From: Staphylococcus pettenkoferi
GTDB lineage: Bacteria > Bacillota > Bacilli > Staphylococcales > Staphylococcaceae
Length of the DNA: 64,000 bases
Direction: 5' to 3'
NCBI RefSeq assembly: GCF_026659735.1
Contig: NZ_JANSKK010000003.1
Location: 1 to 64,000, forward strand
Notes under the pieces: model-generated
Database searches by the model: none
Told to the model about the DNA's origin: nothing
What the model saw: only the letters and a program-made list of their open reading frames with translations
Made by a program: the position numbers and the translations under genes
Part shown: in pieces, positions 21,091 through 29,567 of the stretch
Layout of the letters: each line of letters starts with the position of its first letter
Numbering within the stretch: position 1 is the first letter of the stretch

Positions 21091-21975
21091 TTGGAAATCG
21101 TAGCTATATTGATAGGTCTCGGATCTTTACTCGGTTGGGGGCTCTTCCCAACGGTGGCATCTAAATTTGGCGGTCGTCCCGTCAATCAAATTATCGGCGC
21201 AACGATTGGTACGCTCATCTTTGCGGCAGTCTTTGCGGCGTTCTCATCCAATGGCTTTCCAACTGGTATGGATTTAGTCTTATCTATTATATCTGGTGCA
21301 GGTTGGGGCTTTGGTCAGATTATTACTTTCAAATCCTTTGAATATATCGGTTCATCTCGTGCGATGCCGATAACGACGGCATTCCAACTTCTCGGTGCGT
21401 CACTTTGGGGCGTTATCGCACTCGGTGATTGGCCTGGTGTGTCTCACAAGATTATTGGTTTCATCGCCTTATTCGTCATCTTAATCGGTGCTTGGATGAC
21501 TGTTTGGAGTGAACATGGTCAAGCTGCTAATAGTAAAAATCTCCGTACCGCAGTGATCTTATTACTCATCGGTGAAATTGGTTACTGGGCTTATTCTGCA
21601 GCACCTCAAGCTTCATCCGTAGGTGGTCAGACAGCCTTTTTACCACAAGCAATCGGTATGGTATTAGTGGCAGTGATTTACGGACTCATCACGATGAAGA
21701 AGAAAGGGAATCCTTTTAAAGAGAAAGTCACTTGGCTTCAAATCATTTCAGGCTTCTTCTTCGCGTTTGGTGCGTTGACCTACCTCATCTCAGCTCAGAA
21801 AGATATGAACGGATTGGCGACAGGCTTCATCTTGTCACAAACGTCAGTGGTTCTCGCCACTCTGTCTGGTATTTACATGTTGAATCAACGCAAGACAGGT
21901 AAAGAGATGGTCGTGACGGTCATCGGTCTTATCCTCATCGTTGTCGCAGCTGCTGTGACGGTCTTTATCAAGTAA
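21091..21975 (+). CDS. rbsU: Ribose/glucose uptake permease, GRP family
   Basis: 294 residues from a TTG start after AGAGGTG. Ten hydrophobic helices; GWGLFPTVASKFGGRPVNQ and GAGWGFGQIITFKSFEYIGSSRAMPIT are characteristic of the GRP (GlcU/RbsU) sugar uptake family, secondary transporters of the drug/metabolite superfamily. The gene is 66 bases before ribokinase, which argues for ribose rather than glucose. Unlike the S. aureus rbsK-rbsD-rbsU order, permease comes first and rbsD is absent here. Confidence 0.86.
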   Translation: MEIVAILIGLGSLLGWGLFPTVASKFGGRPVNQIIGATIGTLIFAAVFAAFSSNGFPTGMDLVLSIISGAGWGFGQIITFKSFEYIGSSRAMPITTAFQLLGASLWGVIALGDWPGVSHKIIGFIALFVILIGAWMTVWSEHGQAANSKNLRTAVILLLIGEIGYWAYSAAPQASSVGGQTAFLPQAIGMVLVAVIYGLITMKKKGNPFKEKVTWLQIISGFFFAFGALTYLISAQKDMNGLATGFILSQTSVVLATLSGIYMLNQRKTGKEMVVTVIGLILIVVAAAVTVFIK

Positions 21976-22041
21976 TCGCACGATGAAATGTGTTAAAGTA
22001 GAGGTAATCAAGTAAGCTTGGATGACGATGGAGGGATAGAT

Positions 22042-22950
22042 ATGACAAACAAAGTGGTCGTCTTAGGTTCGACGAATGTAGACCAATTCTTGACGGTAGA
22101 ACGTTATGCGAAACCTGGCGAAACGTTACATGTCGAAGAAGCGCAGAAAGCATACGGCGGAGGTAAAGGCGCAAACCAAGCGATTGCGACGGCACGTTTA
22201 GGTGCGGAAACGATCTTTATCTCTAAAGTAGGAACTGAAGGTATTGCAGACTTTATGTTTAAAGACTTTGAAGCGGCTGGCATCGATACATCTTATGTGG
22301 TTGAAACGGAGCAGGCACAAACTGGACAAGCGTTCATCACAGTTGATGCGCAAGGGCAAAACACGATTTACGTCTATGGTGGCGCGAATATGACAATTGA
22401 TGAAGCGGATGTCGCGCGAGCTGAAGCGGCCATTGCGGAGGCAGACTTTATCGTGGCGCAGTTAGAGGTACCTATTCCTGCGATTACTGCTGCTTTTAAA
22501 ATGGCTCGAGCACATGGTGTAACGACATTGTTGAATCCAGCGCCTGCGAAAGCATTGCCTGATGACTTGCTTCAATTAATCGATATCATCGTTCCGAATG
22601 AATCTGAAGCTGAGACACTCTCAGGTGTGCCAGTGACGGATGAAGCATCTATGCGTGAGAGCGCAGCGTATTTCCACGATTTAGGCATTCACACTGTCTT
22701 GATTACGCTAGGAGAACATGGTACTTTCTATTCTACGGATGCGGGATCTGAACAACTTGAGGCTTATCCTGTTAAAGCGGTGGACACGACAGCAGCGGGC
22801 GATACGTTTATCGGCGCGCTCGTCAGCCATCTCAATTCGGATATGAGCAACTTAAGTGATGCGATTGATTATGCGAATAAAGCAGGATCGTTAACAGTGC
22901 AACGTGCTGGAGCACAAGCAGCGATTCCACATGCAAGTGATATAGAATAA
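22042..22950 (+). CDS. rbsK: Ribokinase
   Basis: 302 residues from ATG 22042, six bases after GGAGGG (22030-22035). PfkB-family motifs: VVLGSTNVDQFLTVERYAKPGET (N-terminal signature), GGKGANQAIATARLG, and DTTAAGDTFIGAL with the catalytic Asp and anion hole. It phosphorylates ribose to ribose 5-phosphate in the cytosol, working with the upstream permease. Confidence 0.92.
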   Translation: MTNKVVVLGSTNVDQFLTVERYAKPGETLHVEEAQKAYGGGKGANQAIATARLGAETIFISKVGTEGIADFMFKDFEAAGIDTSYVVETEQAQTGQAFITVDAQGQNTIYVYGGANMTIDEADVARAEAAIAEADFIVAQLEVPIPAITAAFKMARAHGVTTLLNPAPAKALPDDLLQLIDIIVPNESEAETLSGVPVTDEASMRESAAYFHDLGIHTVLITLGEHGTFYSTDAGSEQLEAYPVKAVDTTAAGDTFIGALVSHLNSDMSNLSDAIDYANKAGSLTVQRAGAQAAIPHASDIE

Positions 22951-22961
22951 TTGATAGAGTG

Positions 22962-23008
22962 AAATGGCTCGTTCTGAAGTTAGGATAACTTTGGGGCGGG
23001 TCATTTTG
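22962..23008 (+). terminator. rbsUK terminator
   Basis: AAATGGCTCGTTC pairs, using several G-U wobbles, with GGGCGGGTCATTT; T-rich 3' flank. Confidence 0.75.
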
Positions 23009-23053
23009 TGTTTGAAAGGGTGGGGTTTGTTTTATGGATAAAATGACACAGAT

Positions 23054-23102
23054 AAATAGCGCTAAGATACGTTTCTAATTGAGACTTCTTAGCGCTATTT
23101 AA
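23054..23102. terminator. Perfect 14-bp hairpin, likely bidirectional terminator
   Basis: AAATAGCGCTAAGA (23054-23067) and TCTTAGCGCTATTT (23087-23100) are exact inverse copies. It sits at the 3' side of rbsK and of the small minus-strand frame. Confidence 0.8.
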
Positions 23103-23132
23103 GAGATGATATTAGATTTTTTGGTTAGTACC

Positions 23133-23330
23133 TCACCATATACTTTTTATAATGTTTAAGTATCTAAAGTAAATCATCGTTGTGACATAACAGACTATGC
23201 CTACTATATGCATAAAGAAATACATATCCAAAATATCGCCACTGATAGAATAAATTAAAAGTCTATGCATAAAAAATACTAAAACCAACATGATGAGTAC
23301 GTATATGTTCATTATCTTCTCTGCATGCAA
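23133..23330 (-). CDS. Possible small membrane protein
   Basis: 65 residues from a TTG, or about 59 from the ATG at 23312. Two hydrophobic segments (IYVLIMLVLVFFMHRLL and MHIVGIVCYVTTMIYF). AAAGG lies ten bases before the TTG, and a hairpin lies downstream at 23054-23102. No family recognised. AT-rich DNA can yield such frames by chance, so this is tentative. Confidence 0.3.
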   Translation of the reverse strand: MHAEKIMNIYVLIMLVLVFFMHRLLIYSISGDILDMYFFMHIVGIVCYVTTMIYFRYLNIIKSIW

Positions 23331-23509
23331 CCTAATCGAACCTTTCTCATAGAATGTAGCGCCTTCATTGCATATCGTTGTAAATTTTCTTTTAAACCTA
23401 TGCTACTTATTATTAATCATTACATAGTTAATATATCATAATTAAATTATATATAAATGTATTTCTAATGATCCTGTTAGCTTTCATCAATATATACTTA
23501 ATCATAATA

Positions 23510-23541
23510 AAATAAAACCATCCATTGGTACGGATGGTTTA
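23510..23541 (-). terminator. Terminator of the broken MFS gene
   Basis: AAACCATCC/GGATGGTTT hairpin, followed on the minus strand by TTTATTTTATT. Confidence 0.8.
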
Positions 23542-23571
23542 AGCTAAAGTTGGAAGAGAACGATTTTGCTA

Positions 23572-24774
23572 TTACCGTATATCTTTACTTTTACGAATCG
23601 TCATCGCAATCACTAAAGCAATGACCATAAAGATTGTAATCATCAGCGCTACACCTGGCCAATGGATAAGACCATAGAAATAACCCGCGAGTGTACCGCC
23701 GACAGATGAACCGATGTAATAGAACAGGAGATAAAGACTGGATGCTTGTGCTTTATGATGTTCTGCACGACTCGCAACGACTGCACTTGCGATGGCATGA
23801 CCACTAAAGAATGCGTAAATTGTGAAGGCAAGTCCTAGTATTTTAAAAATAATGAACGGAAGAAGCGTAATCCAAGTTCCGACCATCAATGTGATTATGC
23901 TCCACTTCAATGCACGCAACGTACCTAGTTTCGCACGTAGTTTGGCGTTTAACATTGAAGATAATGAGCCAATCAAGAATAGCAGATAGATGAAACTGAT
24001 TAATCCTTTGTGTACGTGATAAGGCGTAGATTCGAGCTCGAAACTAATATAGTTGAATGCGGCCACATTACATCCTAAGAGCAAGAACCCTAATATAAAG
24101 GGCTTGAGCAAACGTGGATTCTTTAAGTGTTGGCCGTAACTGCGTAAGAGTTCGCCGAGGTGGAAGCGCTGTTTCGTAAAGTTGCGTGAACTTGGTAGTA
24201 GAAATGTGAAGACGATTGCAACTACTAAACTAATCACACCGACCGTAATCATGCCTATTTTGTAACCGAATAGACTAGCGATAAATCCAGTGAAGACACG
24301 TCCGAAAGCACCACCAAATGCATTCCCACTAATATAAATTCCCATCGCTTGAGGTAGGCTGGTTTCTGAAATTTCTTCACCAATATACGCCATTGCAATC
24401 GCAGGAAGACCTGCGAGACAAATACCTTGGAGGGAGCGTAATGCTAGGAATATATTGAAGTTATCGATAAATGGTTGCACTATAGCAATTAATGAAACTG
24501 AGATGACAGAAAAGAGCATGATTGGTGTTCGACCTAAAACTTCTGAAATAGCTCCAAAGAACAACATCGCAATTGCTAGCGTTAATGTTGTGATTGATAG
24601 CGGGAGACTCGCTCAAGTTTCATTGACATGGAAATGTCTAGAGAACGCAGGAATGAGTGGTTGTACACAATACAAGATTGAGAAAGTAGTAAAGCCTGCG
24701 ATAAACAGAGCGATGATAATATTAGTATACTCTTTTGATCCTTTTTGAATTTCTCCTGGACGTATGTCGCTCAT
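23572..24774 (-). pseudogene. MFS transporter with in-frame TGA
   Basis: Read from ATG 24774 (GAGGG ribosome site), the frame gives a normal MFS N-terminus (LFIAGFTTFSILYCVQPLIP), meets TGA at codon 54 (24615-24613), then continues in the same frame for 346 more codons with helices 2-12 and the motif GAISEVLGR. Total length of 400 codons is normal for the YnfM-type drug/metabolite exporters it resembles. Either a true nonsense mutation or a sequencing error. No other damage is visible, so any inactivation is recent. Downstream codons could restart at the ATG at 24567, but that product would lack helix 1. Confidence 0.82.
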
Positions 24775-24910
24775 AGTTATCCCTCTTTTGTTTCAGTAGT
24801 AGATTTAAATAATTATATTGTAGCATAGCTTCTTAATCTTTTAAGCTATCTGCTTAGGTTGGGTAGCTTTTTTAAAAAATGGGTAGCTACTCACTAAGTC
24901 TATGAAATGA

Positions 24911-24953
24911 AAGAAGACCATGTATCACAGTGTGTGACTTACATGATCTTCGT
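24911..24953 (-). terminator. fabF terminator
   Basis: GAAGACCATGTA/TACATGATCTTC stem with a mismatch, just after the fabF stop. Confidence 0.7.
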
Positions 24954-24992
24954 TATTTCTATAGTACGCCTTTATTGTGTAAGCGTTAGTGA

Positions 24993-26234
24993 TTAATCGT
25001 CTTCGTATTTTTTAAAGATTAAAGCAGCGTTGTGACCGCCGAAACCGAATGAGTTAGAAATACCGACGCGTAGTGGTAATTCACGGGCTTCGTTTGCTAC
25101 GTAATCTAAATCGCAGTCAGGATCTTGGTTCTCCAAGTTGATTGTTGGAGGGACGATATCGTTCTGAATACTCATCGCAAGTGCAATCGCTTCTGCGCCT
25201 CCTGCAGCACCGAGCATGTGACCGAACATCGATTTGTTAGCGGTAATTGGTAAGTTGTATGCATGATCGCCTAAGAGTTGTTTCAAGGCTTTCGTTTCGG
25301 ATACATCGCCTACAGGTGTGCTTGTCGCATGCGCGTTAACGACATCTACTTCGGATGGATCGAGGTTCGCACTTCTGAATGCGGCTTTCATTGCGAGATA
25401 TGCGCCTTCGCCTTCAGGATGTGTTGCGACCATGTGATAAGCATCTGAGCTTGCGCCGTAACCGACCATCTCTGCGAGGATATTCGCACCACGCGCCTTC
25501 GCATGAGAAAGTGATTCGAGAATAAGGATGCCGGCACCTTCTGCGATGACGAAACCATCACGATCGACATCGAATGGGCGACTTGCACCTTGTGGGTCAT
25601 CGTTACGTGTAGATAATGCACGTGCGTTGCCGAAACTTGCAAGCGAAATGTCGTTAATTGCAGATTCCGTACCACCCGCGAACATCGCATCAGCTTCACC
25701 AGAACGGATGAGACGGAAAGCTTCACCAATTGAGTGGTTACCTGTCGCACATGCGGAGACAGGTGACATTGAAGGTCCCATCGCTCCAAATCTAATTGTA
25801 ATTTGTGCTGAAGCGGCATTCGCCATCATGGAAGGTACAAGTGTTGGACTCACACGACGAGGGCCTTTCTCTTGTAGTTTCAAGAAGTTTTGGAATAGCG
25901 TTTCAAAGCCACCAATTCCTGAACCCACGTAAGCACCAAGACGTGCGGAATCGATATTGTCAGAAGTGAGGCCTGATTGATCCCATGCTTGTTGTGCTGC
26001 GACTAAAGCAAATTGCGCAAATTTATCCATGCGACGCGCAGCTTTTCGACCGAGTAAGGCTTCACTGTCAAAGTCACGTACGACACCGCCAAATTTCACT
26101 TTATGCTTTGAAGTATCCATCGTATCTATTTCAGAGATTCCAGACTTTCCGGCAATCAAATTATTCCAGAACGTATCTAAATCGTTACCTACTGGAGAAA
26201 CCACACCCATGCCGGTGATTACAACTCTTTCCAT
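24993..26234 (-). CDS. fabF: Beta-ketoacyl-ACP synthase II (FabF), stand-alone paralogue
   Basis: 413 residues, the normal FabF length; TTGGAGG precedes the ATG. Catalytic triad Cys162 (VSACATG), His302 (NAHATSTPVGD) and His339 (NKSMFGHMLGAAG); FGFGGHNAALIFK at the C-terminus. Elongates acyl-ACP with malonyl-ACP in fatty acid synthesis. Staphylococcal housekeeping fabF normally follows fabH; here neither fabH nor other fab genes are present and the gene is divergent from an MmyB-like regulator. It may be an accessory copy or the only one relocated; the window cannot tell. Confidence 0.93.
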   Translation of the reverse strand: MERVVITGMGVVSPVGNDLDTFWNNLIAGKSGISEIDTMDTSKHKVKFGGVVRDFDSEALLGRKAARRMDKFAQFALVAAQQAWDQSGLTSDNIDSARLGAYVGSGIGGFETLFQNFLKLQEKGPRRVSPTLVPSMMANAASAQITIRFGAMGPSMSPVSACATGNHSIGEAFRLIRSGEADAMFAGGTESAINDISLASFGNARALSTRNDDPQGASRPFDVDRDGFVIAEGAGILILESLSHAKARGANILAEMVGYGASSDAYHMVATHPEGEGAYLAMKAAFRSANLDPSEVDVVNAHATSTPVGDVSETKALKQLLGDHAYNLPITANKSMFGHMLGAAGGAEAIALAMSIQNDIVPPTINLENQDPDCDLDYVANEARELPLRVGISNSFGFGGHNAALIFKKYEDD

Positions 26235-26266
26235 AACCTATTCCTCCAAATTACTCTTTTATTATT

Positions 26267-26336
26267 ATTGTAAAAAGCATACTATCCTATTACAATAGTT
26301 GGATTTATCATGGTATAATTACTAATAGGTAATAGG
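26267..26336. promoter_or_regulatory. Divergent fabF/regulator promoters sharing one -35, with TAATAGG repeats
   Basis: Plus strand: -35 TTACAA (26290-26295), 18-base spacer, extended -10 TGG-TATAAT (26311-26319). Minus strand: the same hexamer reads TTGTAA, then a 17-base spacer and TACAAT (26272-26267). TAATAGG occurs in tandem at 26323-26329 and 26330-26336, just after the plus -10, and inverted (CCTATTA) at 26286-26292 in the shared -35 zone. Candidate operator for the adjacent regulator, controlling both directions. Confidence 0.6.
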
Positions 26337-26420
26337 CTTAGCATGAGACAATGGTAAAAGTTGAGTTGCGATGACTTTTAATATCAATAGAGTGAGTTTA
26401 AATTGAGGTGCAATACATAA

Positions 26421-27269
26421 ATGGATGATCAAAAAAGATTAAATACACTGTCAGAGTTTCTCAAGATCAAGCGTGCACAAATCAAGCCTGAATCGATAGG
26501 GTTGCCGCCAGGAAATCGTCGGCGTACACCCGGATTACGACGTGAAGAAGTCGCGCGCTTATCAGGGGTGAGTACGACGTGGTACACATGGTTGGAACAA
26601 GGCCGCGATATCAAAGTGTCTCCTGAGGTCCTTGAAGCGGTGGCTAAGACGTTGCGCTTGAATCAAGATGAGAAAGACTATTTATATGATTTGGCGTATG
26701 AGAAGACAACAGAAATTAAAGTTTGGAACGATCAACAACCAGAAATTAGTCATTCGCTCAAGCACATTTTAGATGAGCTGACATATTGTCCAAGTATCGT
26801 GACAGATCGACGTTGTTTCATTGTCGGATGGAATGCGGCAGCCTCGCACGTCTTTATTGATTTTAATCAAATCCCAGCAGAGGAGCGTAATTTAATCCGT
26901 TTACTCTTTGCGCGTAAAGAATTCAAAGCGCTAGCGACCAACTGGGATCATTTCGTTAAAGGCTTCCTCGCCATCTTCCGTTCTTATTACGGTCACTATT
27001 TGGGCGATGAGTGGTACAACCAATTTATTGAAGAAATGAGTCAGACGTATCCAGAGTTTAAAGCGTTATGGCAAGAGAGCCAAGTGAGTAAGGCGCCTGA
27101 AATGCAGATTGAGTTTCGACATGTGAAAGCAGGGAAGATGTTATTCGATTTGACGTCGATGCGTGTACAAGGGGATGCCGATTTGCGTTGTAGTATTTAT
27201 ACGCCTGTGTATGAGTCAGGTACGGAAGAGAAGTTGCGTAAATTAATGAAGAAAGTGGCAGACGAGTAG
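26421..27269 (+). CDS. XRE-type regulator with MmyB-like ligand-binding domain
   Basis: 282 residues. N-terminal helix-turn-helix (about 7-80) includes the family signature GNRRRTPGLRREEVARLSGVS and TWYTWLEQGRD. The C-terminal part (about 105-280) carries CPSIVTDRRCFIVGWNAAA and later EFRHVKAGKMLFDLTSMRV, as in the MmyB-like/MLTR ligand-binding domain, a PAS-like fold; a family structure is recalled with bound fatty acid. Predicted to sense an acyl ligand and repress its own and the fabF promoter. ptb-buk follow by 69 bases on the same strand. Confidence 0.88.
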   Translation: MDDQKRLNTLSEFLKIKRAQIKPESIGLPPGNRRRTPGLRREEVARLSGVSTTWYTWLEQGRDIKVSPEVLEAVAKTLRLNQDEKDYLYDLAYEKTTEIKVWNDQQPEISHSLKHILDELTYCPSIVTDRRCFIVGWNAAASHVFIDFNQIPAEERNLIRLLFARKEFKALATNWDHFVKGFLAIFRSYYGHYLGDEWYNQFIEEMSQTYPEFKALWQESQVSKAPEMQIEFRHVKAGKMLFDLTSMRVQGDADLRCSIYTPVYESGTEEKLRKLMKKVADE

Positions 27270-27338
27270 ATAGCGCTGTTTCATGTGAAACGTCAAAAGG
27301 CGATGTAGAGAGAAGTTCAGGAGAAGGAGTGAAGTGCG

Positions 27339-28232
27339 ATGTTATATTCTGAATTAGTAGATGCTCCAGAGAAGTTAAAGGGACATATTGCGTTGGTCAA
27401 AGTGAATGATCCGCATATGATGGAGGTTATTCAAGTCATTTTAACCAAGACGCAGGCGGAGATATCTATTTACGATACTGAAAATGTGTCAGAGTTGATC
27501 AAGCAATTTCAACTTGAAGACGAGGTGGATCAACGACTACATATCTATCAAGCAGAGGACGATGACGAGATGTTTGCATTGTGCGAGAAGCATCTTGACG
27601 CGGGACACACGCAAATCTTGATGAAAGGTCGTATCATGACTGCGGATATTCTGAAATTCGTGTTACAGCGGAAACAGTTTATGAGAGATGAACGTTTCCT
27701 CAATCACGTGGCGTGTTTCGAGATTCCAGGCTATAAGAAAGCCTTGTTGATGACGGACCCTGCGTTGAACGTCTCTCCATCCGTTGAAGATAGAATCAAA
27801 ATGGTGAAACAACTGCATACCTTTGCGCAACAATTGGGCTATTCAGAGCTCAAAGTAGGTCTGCTCTCTTCGATTGAAAAGGCGACGAAAAGCGTACCGT
27901 CGTCAGTAGAAGCGGCAGAAATAAGCGATTATTTCGCTGAACATCCGGTGGCGCAGCTCAAGGTAGATGGTCCTTTCGCTTTCGACAATGCAATGAATGT
28001 GGACAATGCACGACGTAAAGGCATTCAATCCGAAGTTGCGGGCGATGTCGATGCATTAATCGTGCCTCAACTCGATGTAGGCAATGTGTTGTATAAATCA
28101 CTGACGCAATTCGGAGGGGCTGAAACGATTGGTACAGTAGTCGGTGCAAAGTTTCCTATCGTCTTAACTTCACGTACCGATGACATACAGAGTAAGTTCA
28201 ACTCCGTCGTACTTGCTTTGAAATTGTTGTAA
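27339..28232 (+). CDS. ptb: Phosphate butyryltransferase
   Basis: 297 residues with AGAAGGAGTG before the ATG. The Pta/Ptb (phosphate acyltransferase) family is recognised by ILMKGRIMTADILKFVL, MTDPALNVSP, SSVEAAEISDYF, VDGPFAFDNAMN and the C-terminal TIGTVVGAKFPIVLTSRTD. It converts butyryl- or branched acyl-CoA plus phosphate to acyl phosphate, reversibly. Only 24 bases separate it from butyrate kinase. In many Firmicutes ptb-buk precede the branched-chain ketoacid dehydrogenase genes; those are missing here. Confidence 0.9.
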   Translation: MLYSELVDAPEKLKGHIALVKVNDPHMMEVIQVILTKTQAEISIYDTENVSELIKQFQLEDEVDQRLHIYQAEDDDEMFALCEKHLDAGHTQILMKGRIMTADILKFVLQRKQFMRDERFLNHVACFEIPGYKKALLMTDPALNVSPSVEDRIKMVKQLHTFAQQLGYSELKVGLLSSIEKATKSVPSSVEAAEISDYFAEHPVAQLKVDGPFAFDNAMNVDNARRKGIQSEVAGDVDALIVPQLDVGNVLYKSLTQFGGAETIGTVVGAKFPIVLTSRTDDIQSKFNSVVLALKLL

Positions 28233-28256
28233 TTTAAGTTAGAAAGGTGTGAGAAG

Positions 28257-29318
28257 ATGCGCTTAGTATTAGTCTTAAATTTAGGAAGTACTACCTCTAA
28301 ATTCGCTTTATATCAAGAACGAGAGTGTGTTGTGAATGAAACGATTGCCCACGAATTAGCAGTGACACAATTGTCATTGACTGAGCAGGCGCCACTACGA
28401 CAAGCGACGATTGAACGTAAGGTGGAACAAGCTGGCTATCAGTTGGAAGATTTCGATGCAATTGCCTGTCGTGGCGGATTAGTGAAGCCGATTGAAGGCG
28501 GCGTTTATCATGTGGATGCGCACTTGTATGATGAACTCAAGGCCTTTAACTATGGTATTCATGCCTCTAATCTAAGTGGTATGATGGGGTATCAGTTAGG
28601 TCAGAAATTCAACGTTCCAGTATTTACGATCGATCCACCTGTGACAGACGAGTTGATGCCCATTGCTCGTATTACAGGCATTAAAGGTATTGAGCGCATT
28701 AGTCGTTTTCACGCATTAAATCAGAAAGGGGTCGCACGTAAATATGCTGCTCAAGTTGGCAAAGCTTACACAGATGTGAACGTAATTGTGGCACACATGG
28801 GTGGTGGCATTACGGTAGGTGCGCACGTTAACGGTCGGGTGATTGATGTGAATGAAGGCTTAGAGGGCGAAGGTGCTTTCAGTCCTGAACGTGCCGGTTC
28901 GATCCCGAATGACGCGTTGTACCGATATGGTTATGACCATGATATGACGCCTGAGGAGATGGATCACTTCTTGAGTAAAAAGACAGGCTTATTGTCGTTA
29001 CTCGGTACGAATGATTTAACACAATTGAGCCAGCAGTATGGTGAAGATACAGAAGTGACTCGCATATTAGATGCGATGGCGTATCAAGTCGCGAAGTTGA
29101 TCGGTGAACGTGCAGTGGCCTTTAAAGGAGCACCAATTAATCAAATTATTCTCACTGGAGGTATCGCGAACTCTGATATTATAACAGAGGGTATTCGTCA
29201 ATACGTTGAATGGATCGCACCGGTAAGTGTGTACGCAGGTGAGATGGAAATGGAAGCCCTCGCTTCAGGGGTGTTTGATGTTCTCGAAGGTACAGTGGAG
29301 CCGAAATATTATAAGTGA
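28257..29318 (+). CDS. buk: Butyrate kinase
   Basis: 353 residues with AGAAAGGTG before the ATG. Acetate/butyrate kinase family: N-terminal VLNLGSTTSKFALYQ phosphate-binding loop, RFHALNQKGVARKYA, VAHMGGGITVGAHVNGRVIDVNEG and the C-terminal ILTGGIANSD. Forms ATP and butyrate (or isobutyrate/isovalerate) from the acyl phosphate, or runs in reverse to activate the acid. Together with Ptb it gives a second route between branched short-chain acids and their CoA esters, besides the MbcS-like synthetase 10 kb upstream. Confidence 0.92.
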   Translation: MRLVLVLNLGSTTSKFALYQERECVVNETIAHELAVTQLSLTEQAPLRQATIERKVEQAGYQLEDFDAIACRGGLVKPIEGGVYHVDAHLYDELKAFNYGIHASNLSGMMGYQLGQKFNVPVFTIDPPVTDELMPIARITGIKGIERISRFHALNQKGVARKYAAQVGKAYTDVNVIVAHMGGGITVGAHVNGRVIDVNEGLEGEGAFSPERAGSIPNDALYRYGYDHDMTPEEMDHFLSKKTGLLSLLGTNDLTQLSQQYGEDTEVTRILDAMAYQVAKLIGERAVAFKGAPINQIILTGGIANSDIITEGIRQYVEWIAPVSVYAGEMEMEALASGVFDVLEGTVEPKYYK

Positions 29319-29343
29319 ATCAATCCTATTTTATATAAAGGTG

Positions 29344-29403
29344 AAAGTCCGTTCTTATGGCGCTTAATTATTACAAGCGCGAAAGAGTGGGCTTTTATTT
29401 TTT
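29344..29403 (+). terminator. ptb-buk terminator
   Basis: Long stem AAAGTCC...GGGCTTT with inner TTCTT and CGCTT/AAGCG pairs, followed by TTATTTTTT. Confidence 0.85.
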
Positions 29404-29567
29404 GTGCGTTGGTTTTTAAGTTTTTTATTATAAAAGCAACACTCAACTAAACAAAAATGGTTTCTTTAAACATGGAGTTTTTAATAACTTTTAAAATAAG
29501 GAGCAAAATATATGTTATAATACGATATTGTTATATGATTTCGGAGTGTAAGAGGAGGCGAAGATAC

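Noticed and set aside
25388..25932. Long frames on both strands inside fabF
   Set aside because: Shadows of the fabF coding sequence.
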